Assembly (NCBI RefSeq): GCF_015209585.1
Contig: NZ_JADEYR010000015.1
Coordinates: forward strand, 1-64,000
DNA: 64,000 nt
Direction of reading: 5' to 3'
DNA from: Brachybacterium epidermidis
Lineage (GTDB): Bacteria > Actinomycetota > Actinomycetes > Actinomycetales > Dermabacteraceae
In this document: piece by piece, positions 25,710 through 34,153 of the stretch
Layout: each line of letters opens with the position of its first letter
Position numbering within the stretch: position 1 is the first letter of the stretch
The notes under the pieces: generated by a model
The model's input: only the letters and a program-made list of their open reading frames with translations
Told to the model about the DNA's origin: nothing
The model's database searches: none
Made by a program: the position numbers and the translations under genes

Positions 25710-26410
25710 GGCGCAGGTTCGAGGTGGGCCACCCCGTTGTGGTCGGGGACGAGGGAGAAGGCGGCGTCCGCCCGTCGTGCCAGCGCATCGTCGTGAGTCA
25801 CGATCAGGACGCTGCTGCCCCATCGCTTGGGAATGGACAGCACGAGATCTCCGACCATCTCGCGGAACTCGGCATCGAGTGACCCTGTGGGCTCGTCGGC
25901 GAGGACGAGGGAAGGGCGCGTGATCAGTGCTCGGGCTACCGCCACTCGCTGGTGCTCCCCACCGGAGAGCACCTGCGTGCTCACCCCCCGGGCTGGTACC
26001 CCCAAGTCCTCCAGGAGTTCCTCCGCTTCCTGGAACGCCGCTCGCCGAGGTGAGCCCGCCAAGATCGCGGCGATGGCCACGTTCTCAACGGGCTCAAGCT
26101 CCTCGAGCAGTTCCCCGTGCTGGAATACGACCGACACGGTGTGACGGAGGTACTCACGCCGATGAGCGCCGCGCAGGGAGTGGACGCCCTTCCCATCGAC
26201 CTCGATGGTCCCTGATGCGATCGGGACCATGCCCAGGATCGCGCTGAGGAGTGAGGACTTCCCCGATCCCGACCTGCCGGTGATCGCAGCGGACATGCCG
26301 TCCTCGAGGCTCAGGTCGATTCCGGAGACGACAGTGCGCCGTCCATGACGGATTGCAACATCGCTGCAGTGCATCACATCAGTGGCCTCTCGAGCAGGGT
26401 GGTCATGCAT
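25706..26410 (-). CDS. ABC ATPase partner of the FtsX-type permease (LolD/MacB-like)
   Basis: A 234-residue ATPase with Walker A ITGRSGSGKSSLLSAILG, Q-loop VVFQHGELLEELEPVENV, signature VLSGGEHQRVAVARAL, Walker B LVLADEPTGSLD and switch His in LIVTHDDALARRAD. This is the LolD/MacB subfamily that pairs with FtsX-type permeases. The annotated ATG at 26410 lacks a clear ribosome-binding site; Met13 (MHCSDVAI) is an alternative. The ATG directly follows a TGA. It lies 63 bp downstream of the broken small-peptide gene. Confidence 0.88.
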   Translation of the reverse strand: MHDHPAREATDVMHCSDVAIRHGRRTVVSGIDLSLEDGMSAAITGRSGSGKSSLLSAILGMVPIASGTIEVDGKGVHSLRGAHRREYLRHTVSVVFQHGELLEELEPVENVAIAAILAGSPRRAAFQEAEELLEDLGVPARGVSTQVLSGGEHQRVAVARALITRPSLVLADEPTGSLDAEFREMVGDLVLSIPKRWGSSVLIVTHDDALARRADAAFSLVPDHNGVAHLEPAP

Positions 26411-26473
26411 TCAGCAACCAGCGGCGCCGATCAACGGGCGTGACCGGTGCCGCTGGTGAGCGGCGAGGAATTA

Positions 26474-26832
26474 TCAGATGTACTGGCGGGTGCCGCAGCC
26501 ATCGGGCCTGACCGGGCGATCAACACAGGTCTGGAACGAGGAGACCCTCGTGCTGCCGCTGAGGGTAGCGCTCGCAGTCTCACCGTGGGCCCTGGTGATC
26601 AGCTGGTACCGGGAGGAGGAGTTGTTTCGCCAATAGTTCCCGTAGGCACGGACCCCGTCCGCCTTTCCGTCGCGAACGGAAACAGTGGTTCTGGCGCTGT
26701 TGACGTTCATGACAGAACCACCTCCATCTTAACTCTGTGAATACGCCTGGGCTGCGCCTGCTCCCGTGGCAATCACCCTGCTGCGAACGCCGTCACCAGT
26801 GCGCGTCTGAGATGTGCGGTCGTCTTTGACAT
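26474..26832 (-). pseudogene. Broken gene for a small secreted two-cysteine peptide (about 119 residues if intact)
   Basis: From the ATG at 26832 (GGGGGAAGG upstream) the frame reads MSKTTAHLRRALVTAFAAG and then hits TGA. One base further the next frame gives VIATGAGAAQAYSQS, completing a convincing Sec signal peptide (cleavage after AQA), then a TAA at 26729-26731. The same frame continues without further stops through GNYWRNNSSSRYQL and SATLSGSTRVSSFQ to a tail with two cysteines (TCVDRPVRPDGCGTRQYI). The span of 359 nt is one short of a whole number of codons, so a lost G in GGG (26776-26778) plus a nonsense codon are the simplest reading. Alternatively the 78-residue part from ATG 26710, behind a perfect GGAGGTGG, is still translated. 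Family not recognised; the permease/ATPase neighbours suggest a bacteriocin-like peptide. Confidence 0.55.
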
Positions 26833-26859
26833 GAGCAAACACCTTCCCCCTTGAGTGAA

Positions 26860-26879
26860 GTAGATCGGCTCTGATCTAC
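26860..26879. promoter_or_regulatory. Perfect 7-6-7 inverted repeat upstream of the secreted-peptide locus
   Basis: GTAGATC-GGCTCT-GATCTAC lies 28 bp ahead of the peptide start codon on the minus strand. It is clearly less GC-rich than its surroundings, as expected for an operator. No regulator gene is adjacent. Confidence 0.55.
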
Positions 26880-27267
26880 CAAGGTGGACGCTACCGCCCC
26901 CCCCTCAGCCTCCGCAAGGTCAGCTGACGACATCCTGGTTGCTCCAGAACCGCGGTGCACCGCCTGAGGTGCGCATAGAGCCTGCACTCGGCCCATGTCG
27001 GATCTATCGTGCGCGAACGCCCGCGGCCCGTCGATATATCGAGCAGCAGGCGCACCGGAGTTGGAGCCACGACGCCTGCGGTGACCGCCTCGCCTTCTCG
27101 GCATCAGCCTGCCTGGTCTCCGCGGCGCGGAGGTGAGCGTCGGAACGGCGCCCTGGGAACCGATTGTCGAAGGCGCGAGCATCCGCAGTGATCCACGCGA
27201 CGGGTGTCAGCGCCCCAGGCTACGATGGCACACGTCACAGATACTCGGGGGCAACGAAGGAGCTCAC
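26880..27267. other. Intergenic region without a recognised gene
   Basis: This divergent interval between the peptide locus and the SPFH module has only short open frames with no family features. A 12-bp AT-rich palindrome TCGATATATCGA at 27031-27042 is the only marked motif. AAGGAGCTCAC at the right end is the ribosome-binding site of the SPFH gene. Confidence 0.6.
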
Positions 27268-28470
27268 ATGGGATTCATCCAGGCATTCAAGGGCGCCATC
27301 GGCGGTATGTTCGCCGATCAGTGGAAGGACTTCCTCACCATTCCGGACGGCCTGCCGCAGACGGCAGCGCTGTTCCCGGCGGTGCCGCGCGGCACCAACG
27401 CCGGTCGCGGCTCGAACGTGCGCGGCTCGCAGAACGTCATCTCCAACGGCTCGCGGATCCTGGTGCCCCAGGGGTACGGCCTGATCACGGTGCTGGACGG
27501 TCGCGCCACCGGCATGATCACCGAGGCCGGCGGCTACGAGTTCAACAGCGACTCGCCTGATTCCCGCTCCGTGTTCGCCGGCGATGATCCGCTGGCCTCG
27601 ACCGTGGGCATGTCGTGGGAGCGCTTCAAGTTCGGTGGCCGCCCCACCTCGCAGCAGCTCGCGTTCTTCGTGAACCTCAAGGAGATCCCGGACAACCGCT
27701 TCGGCACCCAGTCGGAGATCTACTGGGACGACGCCTACCTCAACACCCAGGTCGGCGCCGTGGCGCGCGGCTCCTACACCATGCGGATCATCGACCCGCT
27801 GCTGTTCGTGCACAACTTCGTGCCCGCCACCTTCATCTCCGAGGGTGCACCGGTGTTCGACTTCTCCGACCCGGACAACTCCGCCGGCAATCAGCTGTTC
27901 CAGGAGGTGGTCGGCTCGCTCGCGGCCGCCTTCTCCCGCTACACCAACGACCCGGACAAGGGCAACCGCATCACCCGCATCCAGGGCGACTCGGTGGGCT
28001 TCGCCCAGTCCCTGGCCGCCGCGGTGGAGGAGGGGTACCGCTGGTCCACCGACCGCGGTCTCACCATCGTCAAGGTCGCGATCGCCTCGATCGAGTACGA
28101 CCAGCGCACCCGTGAGCTGCTGGCGGACGTCCAGAAGGCCGATGCCCTCTCCGGCAACCGCTCGCAGTCCTTCATCAACCAGGCCGTGGCTCGCGGTGTG
28201 CAGTCCGCCGGGGAGACCGGCGGCGGTGCGGGCCTGGCGATGTTCGGGGCAGGTGCCGGAGCAGCCGGTGGTCTGGTGCAGCCGGTCCAGCCCTGGCAGA
28301 ACCAGCCCGGCCAGCAGCCCCAGCAGGGCCAGCCCCAGCAGGGCGGCCAGCAGGCGCCCCAGCAGGACGACCCGGTGGCCAAGCTCGCCCAGTACAAGAA
28401 GATGCTGGAGGACGGCCTGATCACCGAGGAGGACTACGAGGCGGCGAAGAAGAACGCCCTCGGGCTCTGA
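27268..28470 (+). CDS. SPFH-domain protein with C-terminal SHOCT domain (YdjI-like)
   Basis: A 400-residue protein. Residues about 30-320 form the SPFH-type domain of the YdjI group often annotated virion core protein (MFADQWKDFLTIPDG, LVPQGYGLITVLDGRATGMI, VGAVARGSYTMRIIDPLLF). Residues about 325-365 are a Gln/Pro/Gly-rich linker. The tail (DPVAKLAQYKKMLEDGLITE) is a SHOCT oligomerisation motif. No signal peptide is present; SPFH proteins scaffold membrane microdomains. The ATG at 27268 follows AAGGAG. The next gene starts 1 bp after the stop. In Bacillus subtilis, YdjI works with the zinc-ribbon membrane protein YdjG to dock PspA. Confidence 0.85.
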   Translation: MGFIQAFKGAIGGMFADQWKDFLTIPDGLPQTAALFPAVPRGTNAGRGSNVRGSQNVISNGSRILVPQGYGLITVLDGRATGMITEAGGYEFNSDSPDSRSVFAGDDPLASTVGMSWERFKFGGRPTSQQLAFFVNLKEIPDNRFGTQSEIYWDDAYLNTQVGAVARGSYTMRIIDPLLFVHNFVPATFISEGAPVFDFSDPDNSAGNQLFQEVVGSLAAAFSRYTNDPDKGNRITRIQGDSVGFAQSLAAAVEEGYRWSTDRGLTIVKVAIASIEYDQRTRELLADVQKADALSGNRSQSFINQAVARGVQSAGETGGGAGLAMFGAGAGAAGGLVQPVQPWQNQPGQQPQQGQPQQGGQQAPQQDDPVAKLAQYKKMLEDGLITEEDYEAAKKNALGL

Positions 28471-28471
28471 C

Positions 28472-30220
28472 ATGTCGGTCCCTCCCCAGCAACCGGGCTG
28501 GGCGCGCCCCCAGTGGCCCGCCCAGCCGGGGACCCAGCAGAACCCTGCTCCCGGGGGGCACGACGGGAGCGGTGCCCCTGCCGGGCCGCCCTCGCAGGCC
28601 GGTGCGCCCGGGCAGCCGAACGCCTTCGGGCAGCCCAGTTACCCAGCCGCGCCCGGCGGCGGGATGCTGCCGCCCCCGCCCGGCCGTCGACCCCAGGCGG
28701 CACCGGGATCCCAGGAGGCCCGTCGGGCGGATCCGATCCCCTCGGGCGCCCAGAGCACGGGCCAGCGGGAGGTGCCCCAATGGGCCGGTGACCAGTACCG
28801 CAGCGGCGGCGCCCACGCCGAGCGCAGCGGGACCCCGTACGGTCAGCGGCGCCCGGCCGGTCCGGCGCACGGACAGCAGCGTCCCGTGGGCCCCCAGGCC
28901 GGAGGGGCCCCGCACGGGGCCCCGGGCCAGGGAGGTCCCTCGGGCCAGGGCGGCGCTCCCGAGGGCCGGGCAGCGACCATGCTGCCCGAGCAGTCCCTCG
29001 GCGAGGCCGCGCAGAAGGCGCTGAGGAACGCCGGCAACCGCATCGTCGACACCAGCTCCGGCAAGACCGACGGCCTGGACAAGTGCCCCCGCTGCGGCAG
29101 CACCGACATCCACTACTCGATCACCGCGAAGGCCCTGGTATGCGGGTACTGCCGCAACCAGTGGAACGAGGACGTGGCCGAGCAGGCCTTCGGCCTGGAC
29201 AGCGCCATCGAGGAGCTGCGCGGCCACACCATGGCCTCCGGCACCGGCGACATCCGCGAGGACCTCACCACCGTCACCCTGAAGTGCCAGGGCTGCGGTG
29301 CCGAGGTCGTCATCAGGGTCGACGAGCAGCTGCAGAAGCGCTGCCACTGGTGCCGCCAGACCCTCTCCATCAACACGCAGATCCCCAACGGTGCCGTGCC
29401 CGACGCAGTCCTGCCCTTCCAGCTCACCCGAGAGCAGGCCATCGACCGGATCAACGAGTTCGTCGGGTCCCGCCGCGCCTTCGCCCACGCCCGCTTCAAG
29501 AGCGAGTTCGTGCCCGACAACGTGATGGGCGTGTACATCCCGTACATGGTGGTCGACGGCAACTTGCACGCCGTGATGCGGGGCACGGGCGAGGTGACCA
29601 CCCGCCAGTACACCGTGCGCCGCAAGGTGGGGGACAACTACGTCTCGGAGACCTACTACGACGCCGACGTGTACGACGTGCGCCGCGCCTTCGACCTGCT
29701 GGTGGACGACCTCACCGTGGAATCCTCCCGCCGGTACGACGCGCGCGACAACACCCGCTCCACCAACAACATCCTCAACGCCGTCCAGCCGTACGACACC
29801 GCCGCCGCCGTCGCCTACAACTCCAACTACCTGCGGGGCTTCACCTCGGAGCGGCGCGACCTGAACATCCGCGACGTCGACGACAGCGTCGAGGAGAAGT
29901 TCCTGTCCATCGCCCGCGCCAAGGCCCGCCCCACCATCTCCCGGTACGACCGTGGCGTGCGATGGGAGCACGAGGGCGTGGCCGTGCACGGCACCCGCTG
30001 GGTGGCCGTGTACGTGCCGGTGTGGCTGTACAGCTACGCGGACTCCGCGAAGGGCGAGGGCTCGCTCGTGCACTACATCGCCGTCAACGGCCGCAACGGC
30101 AACACCATGGGCTCGGTGCCCGTGTCCCACCCGAAGATCTTCGCGCTGTCCTGCGCGCTCGGCAGCATGGCCACGGCCATCGCTGCCGCCATCGGCTGGG
30201 GATGGTTCTTCCTCGGCTGA
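28472..30220 (+). CDS. Double zinc-ribbon membrane protein (YdjG-like)
   Basis: A 582-residue protein. The first 165 residues are disordered and rich in Pro, Gln and Gly. Then come a zinc ribbon DKCPRCGSTDIHYS...CGYC (about residues 196-225) and a second LKCQGCGAEVV...CHWC (about 270-300). A folded domain of about 230 residues follows (FVPDNVMGVYIPYMVVDGNL, VYVPVWLYSYADS). The only membrane helix is at the extreme C-terminus (LGSMATAIAAAIGWGWFFLG), so most of it faces the cytoplasm. Its position 1 bp after the SPFH gene and its ribbons match the YdjG/YdjI pairing. Homologues are often misnamed replication factor Y. Confidence 0.75.
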   Translation: MSVPPQQPGWARPQWPAQPGTQQNPAPGGHDGSGAPAGPPSQAGAPGQPNAFGQPSYPAAPGGGMLPPPPGRRPQAAPGSQEARRADPIPSGAQSTGQREVPQWAGDQYRSGGAHAERSGTPYGQRRPAGPAHGQQRPVGPQAGGAPHGAPGQGGPSGQGGAPEGRAATMLPEQSLGEAAQKALRNAGNRIVDTSSGKTDGLDKCPRCGSTDIHYSITAKALVCGYCRNQWNEDVAEQAFGLDSAIEELRGHTMASGTGDIREDLTTVTLKCQGCGAEVVIRVDEQLQKRCHWCRQTLSINTQIPNGAVPDAVLPFQLTREQAIDRINEFVGSRRAFAHARFKSEFVPDNVMGVYIPYMVVDGNLHAVMRGTGEVTTRQYTVRRKVGDNYVSETYYDADVYDVRRAFDLLVDDLTVESSRRYDARDNTRSTNNILNAVQPYDTAAAVAYNSNYLRGFTSERRDLNIRDVDDSVEEKFLSIARAKARPTISRYDRGVRWEHEGVAVHGTRWVAVYVPVWLYSYADSAKGEGSLVHYIAVNGRNGNTMGSVPVSHPKIFALSCALGSMATAIAAAIGWGWFFLG

Positions 30221-30243
30221 ACCCCGCCCGTCCCACGCTCCGC

Positions 30244-30325
30244 CCGCCCACCAGGTTTCGCTCCACCCGCCCACCAGGTTCTGCTCCACCCGCCCACCAG
30301 GTTCTGCTCCACCCGCCCACCCCAC
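30244..30325. repeat. 23-bp tandem repeat between module genes
   Basis: Three full copies and a partial copy of a 23-bp unit (consensus CCGCCCACCAGGTTCTGCTC plus CAC), at 23-bp spacing. They fill most of the gap between the zinc-ribbon gene and the small membrane-protein gene. Confidence 0.9.
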
Positions 30326-30346
30326 CTATCAGGGAAGGACATCGCG

Positions 30347-30676
30347 ATGCTGCCGCTGCTCGCCGACGCCGCCACCGCCGTGGACCCCGCTGCCGTGACG
30401 ATCCTCGCCGACTCCGGGGACAGCGGGGTGGCGGGGTTGATGTTCCCCTTCATCGCGGGACCGGCCGTGTTCGCCGCCGTGTACGGGGGGATCTACCGCT
30501 ACTACCGCAACACCGACAAGCGCCACCACTTCGAGAAGGAGACCGAGGTGGCGGTGGGGAACCTGCGCACCGGAGACCGCAGGCGCGGAAGCAACAACCG
30601 CCAGAGCAGCCGCACCATGAGCGGAGCCAACCAGGACAACCACCTGGAGCGAGTGCGCCGCATCGCGGTGCGATGA
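30347..30676 (+). CDS. Small single-span membrane protein of the SPFH module
   Basis: A 109-residue protein with one clear membrane helix (GVAGLMFPFIAGPAVFAAVY, about residues 27-48). It then has a basic cytoplasmic tail (RYYRNTDKRHHFEKETEV, then arginine-rich sequence). GGAAGGAC precedes the ATG. It follows the SPFH and zinc-ribbon genes on the same strand and probably belongs to the same membrane complex. No named family recognised. Confidence 0.65.
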   Translation: MLPLLADAATAVDPAAVTILADSGDSGVAGLMFPFIAGPAVFAAVYGGIYRYYRNTDKRHHFEKETEVAVGNLRTGDRRRGSNNRQSSRTMSGANQDNHLERVRRIAVR

Positions 30677-30689
30677 CACAGCGAGGACC

Positions 30690-30836
30690 ATGGGCGCTGG
30701 CACCGGGGGCGAGACGGGCAGCCGCGAGTTCGACGCGATCGTCGTCGGCGCTGGACTGGCAGGACTGGTCGCCGCCTGCGAGATCGCCGACCTCCTGAAC
30801 ACAGGGCCCGGCGGCCTGCCCCCGACAGCCGCTTGA
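30690..30836 (+). pseudogene. N-terminal remnant of a KstD-like FAD-binding dehydrogenase
   Basis: Forty-eight codons from ATG 30690. EFDAIVVGAGLAGLVAACEI is the FAD-binding start of the large FAD-binding dehydrogenase/3-ketosteroid dehydrogenase family (normally about 500 residues), followed at once by unrelated sequence and a stop. Everything after the dinucleotide-binding motif has been deleted, so no enzyme can result. A GCGAGG ribosome-binding site is retained. Confidence 0.7.
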
Positions 30837-30872
30837 TCGGTGGTGCGGGTCGCGCAGTCCGGGTCCGCGTGG

Positions 30873-31796
30873 TCAGTCGCCCGTCGGCCGCGCCTCGGGC
30901 AGCAGCATGGTGGAGAAGTCGCGGTCACCGTGACCGGCGTCGATCTCCGCATCCAAGGAGGCGAGAGCGGCCCTGACCGCGGGCAGGTCCGAACCGGGCC
31001 GAGGGGAGGCCGGGATCGCGGTGCCCGCGGGGACATCGGCCGTGCCGCCCTGCTCCGCTGCAGTGGCAGCGACGGTGTCGATCATCAGCCGGGCATCCTT
31101 GGCGATCGCATCGGCCGTGAAGTCACCGCCCTCGGTGGTGCGCTCACCGCGCACGAACGGGCCCTTCATCCCCGCGATGAACGCCAGGCCTGTCGAGGCC
31201 AGCATGTCCAGCACGTCCTCGGCCGGCGTCCCCGTGGCCGCGCCGAGCGCGAGTGCCTCCCGCAGGCCCTGCGCGCTCACCGCGAGCGCCAGGTTCGCCA
31301 GCAGCTTCCCGGTGGCGGCCTTCGCGGCAGTGTCCACGCCGCGCAGACGCTCCGGGTCAGCCCACGGTGCGACCAGCGCCAGCACCTTCTCCCGCAGAGC
31401 ATCGTCCGGGGTGCCGACGTACACACCGAGCTTCCCGGCCCGGGCCGGGCCCAGGGTGCCGATCACGGGCACGCCCACATAGGTGGGGACGGCCGCGCCG
31501 AACTCCTCGGCGTCGGCGGGGGAGACGGTGGTGGTGTCCACCCACGGGACACCCGCGGGGATCAGACCGGGGCCGATGACGGTCTCGCGCACCGCGTCCG
31601 GGCCGAACAGCGAGGTGACCACCACCTCCGCGCCCTGGACGGCCTCGGCAGGGGAGGAGGCCACACGTGCCCCGGCCTCGGCCAGGCGCTGCGTGCGACG
31701 CTCGGTGCGGTTCCACACCCTCAGCTCGTGCTCAGCGAGCAGATGGAGGGCGAGCTCGGTGCCCATGCGTCCGGTTCCCAGAAACGTGATCCTCAT
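30873..31796 (-). CDS. NAD(P)-dependent beta-hydroxyacid dehydrogenase-like oxidoreductase
   Basis: A 307-residue member of the 3-hydroxyisobutyrate/6-phosphogluconate dehydrogenase superfamily. It begins MRITFLGTGRMGTELALHLL (GxGxMG Rossmann motif), has the substrate-loop segment PWVDTTTVSPADAEEF, and the helix carrying the catalytic lysine AAKAATGKLLANLALAVSA. Substrate is unknown; GlxR-like and imine-reductase-like members look alike. It converges with the dehydrogenase remnant. The start is the ATG at 31796. Confidence 0.85.
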   Translation of the reverse strand: MRITFLGTGRMGTELALHLLAEHELRVWNRTERRTQRLAEAGARVASSPAEAVQGAEVVVTSLFGPDAVRETVIGPGLIPAGVPWVDTTTVSPADAEEFGAAVPTYVGVPVIGTLGPARAGKLGVYVGTPDDALREKVLALVAPWADPERLRGVDTAAKAATGKLLANLALAVSAQGLREALALGAATGTPAEDVLDMLASTGLAFIAGMKGPFVRGERTTEGGDFTADAIAKDARLMIDTVAATAAEQGGTADVPAGTAIPASPRPGSDLPAVRAALASLDAEIDAGHGDRDFSTMLLPEARPTGD

Positions 31797-31904
31797 GGGG
31801 CGAGTCTCTCACCAGCACAGATGCCTCGCCACCGGAACATGCCGTGACCTGTGCATTGTGGGCCGCCCTATCGGGGTCGGGGCCCACCGTGCACAATGGA
31901 GGCC

Positions 31905-33160
31905 ATGTCTCCCAGGATCAGCCGTCGTCGTGCCCTCACCGCCGCCGCTGCTGCCGGCCTCGCAATCCCCACCGCTGCCGCCCAGGCCCAGCCCGCAGCT
32001 CCGGAGCGCGCCGCGCAGTCCGTCCCTGCTCGTGGGAACGGGGGCCGGTCGATGAACGTCCGCTTCGCCACCTACAACGCCTCCCTCAACCGGGCCACCG
32101 AGGGCGAGCTGCTGGAGGACCTCGCCACGGGGGAGGACGTGCAGATCAAGGCGATCGCCCAGGTCATCCAGATCAACAACCCCGACGTCCTGCTGATCAA
32201 CGAGTTCGACCACGACGCTGACCACCGCGGGATCGACCTGTTCCGCCGCAACTACCTCGAAGTGGGGCAGAACGGCCGCAGCCCCGTGCACTACCCGTAC
32301 GCGTACACCGCACCGGTGAACACCGGCGTGCCCAGCGGGCTGGACCTGAACCGTGACGGCACCGTGGGCGGCCCGGACGACGCCTGGGGCTTCGGCGAGT
32401 TCCCCGGCCAGTACGGCATGGTGGTGCTCTCCCGGTACCCGATCCTCACGCACCAGGTGCGCACCTTCCGGGATCTGCGCTGGGCCTCGATGCCCGGCAA
32501 CCTGATCCCGGAGAGCTTCTACGGCAGCGAGATCGCCCCGCAGCTGCGCCTGAGCTCCAAGTCCCACTGGGATGTGCCGGTCCAGGTGGGCTCCACCACC
32601 ATCCACCTGCTGGCCGCCCACCCCACCCCGCCCAGCTTCGACGGTCCCGAGGATCGCAACGGCCGCCGCAACCATGACGAGATCCGCCTGTGGGCGGATT
32701 ACCTCAGCCCCGGGAGGCCTCCCGCTGGATCGTGGACGACGCCGGCACCCGGGGCGGGCTGCACCCCAGCGAGTCCTTCGTGATCGCCGGTGACTACAAC
32801 TCCGATCCGAAGGACGGCGACTCCTGGCCCGGCGCCATCGACCAGCTGCTCAACCACCCGCGGGTTCGCGACACGAAGCCCGCCAGCCAGGGCGCCGTCG
32901 ACGCCGCCCAGAAGCAGAGCGGCAGCAACGAGGACCATCAGGGCGATCCCCGCTACGACACGGCGGACTTCTCCGACGTGCCCAGCCCGGGCAACCTCCG
33001 CGTGGACTACGTGCTGCCCTCCAAGGACCTCCAGGTGGTGAGCTCGGCCGTGTACTGGCCGGCCCCGGGACAGCCCGGCAGCGAGCTCACCGGCGAGTAC
33101 CCCTTCCCCACCTCGGACCACCGCCTGGTCCGGGTGGACATCCAGTGCCGCGGGCTTTGA
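31905..33160 (+). pseudogene. Secreted endonuclease/exonuclease/phosphatase-family protein, frameshifted
   Basis: From ATG 31905 (AATGGAGG upstream) a Tat-like signal SRRRALTAAAAAGLAIP is followed by the fold start NVRFATYNASLNRATEGELL, with NPDVLLINEFD and GMVVLSRYPI. After WADYLSPG at about 32712 the frame is lost. The next frame resumes with EASRWIVDDAGTRGGL, the catalytic FVIAGDYNSDP, and LRVDYVLPS plus SDHRLVRVDI. Adding one G in the GGG at 32712-32714 restores a single 418-residue protein, so this is either a recent pseudogene or a sequence error. All catalytic motifs are otherwise intact. Substrate unknown; homologues include extracellular nucleases and phosphodiesterases. Confidence 0.8.
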
Positions 33161-33257
33161 TCGGCAGCGAGATCTGCGACCGCCGGGGGCCGTGAACGTC
33201 TGCTGGCCCCACGAACCGCGCCGGGCGAGCCCCCACCGGCCGACGTAGTCTGCTCCC

Positions 33258-34151
33258 ATGAGCGCGCACACATCGCCCGACGCCCCTGAGCCCGCACGCA
33301 CCGCGGGCCTGCCCCCGGTGATCGACGTGGCCGAACTGCGGGACCTGCAGGGCGGCACCGCCCAGACCGGTGAGGAATCCGCGGTGCGGCTGCTGGACGT
33401 GCGCTGGGCGCTGGACGGCTCCAAGGGGCACCACACCTACCTCGCCGGGCACCTTCCCGAAGCGGTCTACATCGACCTGCCCGCCGCCCTGGCCGCACCT
33501 GCCCAGGTGGGGCGGGGCCGCCACCCGTTGCCCGATCCGGAGGACTTCGCCGGCGCCCTGCGCTCAGCCGGCGTCGACGAGTCCACGATCGTGGTGGCCT
33601 ACGACGATGCCGACGGCTCCCAGGCCTCCCGCCTGGTGTGGATGCTGCGTTCCCTGGACCAGCCCGCCGCCCTGCTGGACGGCGGTCTCGACGCATGGGA
33701 CGGGGAGCTCGCCACCGATGACGTGCGACCCGAGCCCGGCAGCGTCCCGGCCAGGCCCTGGCCGGAGACGGCGATCGCCACCATCGACGAGGTGGCCTCC
33801 GGGAGCGCCCTGGTGATCGACGCCCGCGCACCAGAGCGCTACCGAGGCGAGGTGGAGCCGATGGACCCCCGCGCCGGCCACGTGCCCGGGGCCATCAATC
33901 TGCCGTTCTCCCAGAACACCGACGAGCACGGCCGCTTCCTGCCGCCGCAGCAGCTGCGTGAGCGCTTCGCCGCCGCCGGTGTCGAGCCCGGCGGCGAGGT
34001 CATCGTGTACTGCGGCTCCGGGGTGACCGCCACCCACGACATCCTGGCCCTGGAGCGCGCTGGCTACGAGGGCGTGCGGCTGTTCCCCGGCTCGTGGTCG
34101 CAGTGGAGCGCTGACGACACCCGCGAGGTCGCCACCGGCCCCAACCCCTGA
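33258..34151 (+). CDS. Two-domain rhodanese sulfurtransferase (SseA-like)
   Basis: A 297-residue thiosulfate/3-mercaptopyruvate sulfurtransferase. The inactive N-terminal rhodanese domain holds RLLDVRWALDG and a degenerate loop YDDADGSQASR. The C-terminal domain has VIDARAPERYRGEVEPMD, AGHVPGAINLPF and the active loop YCGSGVTA with Cys252. It moves sulfane sulfur to thiols or cyanide in the cytoplasm. The ATG at 33258 is in a good context. It ends two bases before the convergent stop of the next gene. Confidence 0.92.
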   Translation: MSAHTSPDAPEPARTAGLPPVIDVAELRDLQGGTAQTGEESAVRLLDVRWALDGSKGHHTYLAGHLPEAVYIDLPAALAAPAQVGRGRHPLPDPEDFAGALRSAGVDESTIVVAYDDADGSQASRLVWMLRSLDQPAALLDGGLDAWDGELATDDVRPEPGSVPARPWPETAIATIDEVASGSALVIDARAPERYRGEVEPMDPRAGHVPGAINLPFSQNTDEHGRFLPPQQLRERFAAAGVEPGGEVIVYCGSGVTATHDILALERAGYEGVRLFPGSWSQWSADDTREVATGPNP

Positions 34152-34153
34152 GG

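Noticed and set aside
26474-26710. Assignment of the small secreted peptide to the lactococcin 972 family
   Set aside because: The permease/ATPase context is similar, but the peptide lacks the expected pattern of that family and has two cysteines near the end. Context alone is not enough.
27031-27042. TCGATATATCGA palindrome as a PadR- or GntR-type operator
   Set aside because: It is 225 bp upstream of the nearest start with no adjacent regulator or promoter pattern; too little support to annotate.
27268-28470. Phage origin suggested by the common label virion core protein for this SPFH gene
   Set aside because: No phage structural, integrase or lysis genes are nearby. The label is a historical annotation of the YdjI group, which is a chromosomal membrane-stress protein.
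28472-30220. Annotation of the zinc-ribbon membrane protein as primosomal protein N' (replication factor Y)
   Set aside because: There is no helicase motif. Only the zinc-ribbon cysteines are similar, and the C-terminal membrane anchor and SPFH neighbour argue for a YdjG-like role.
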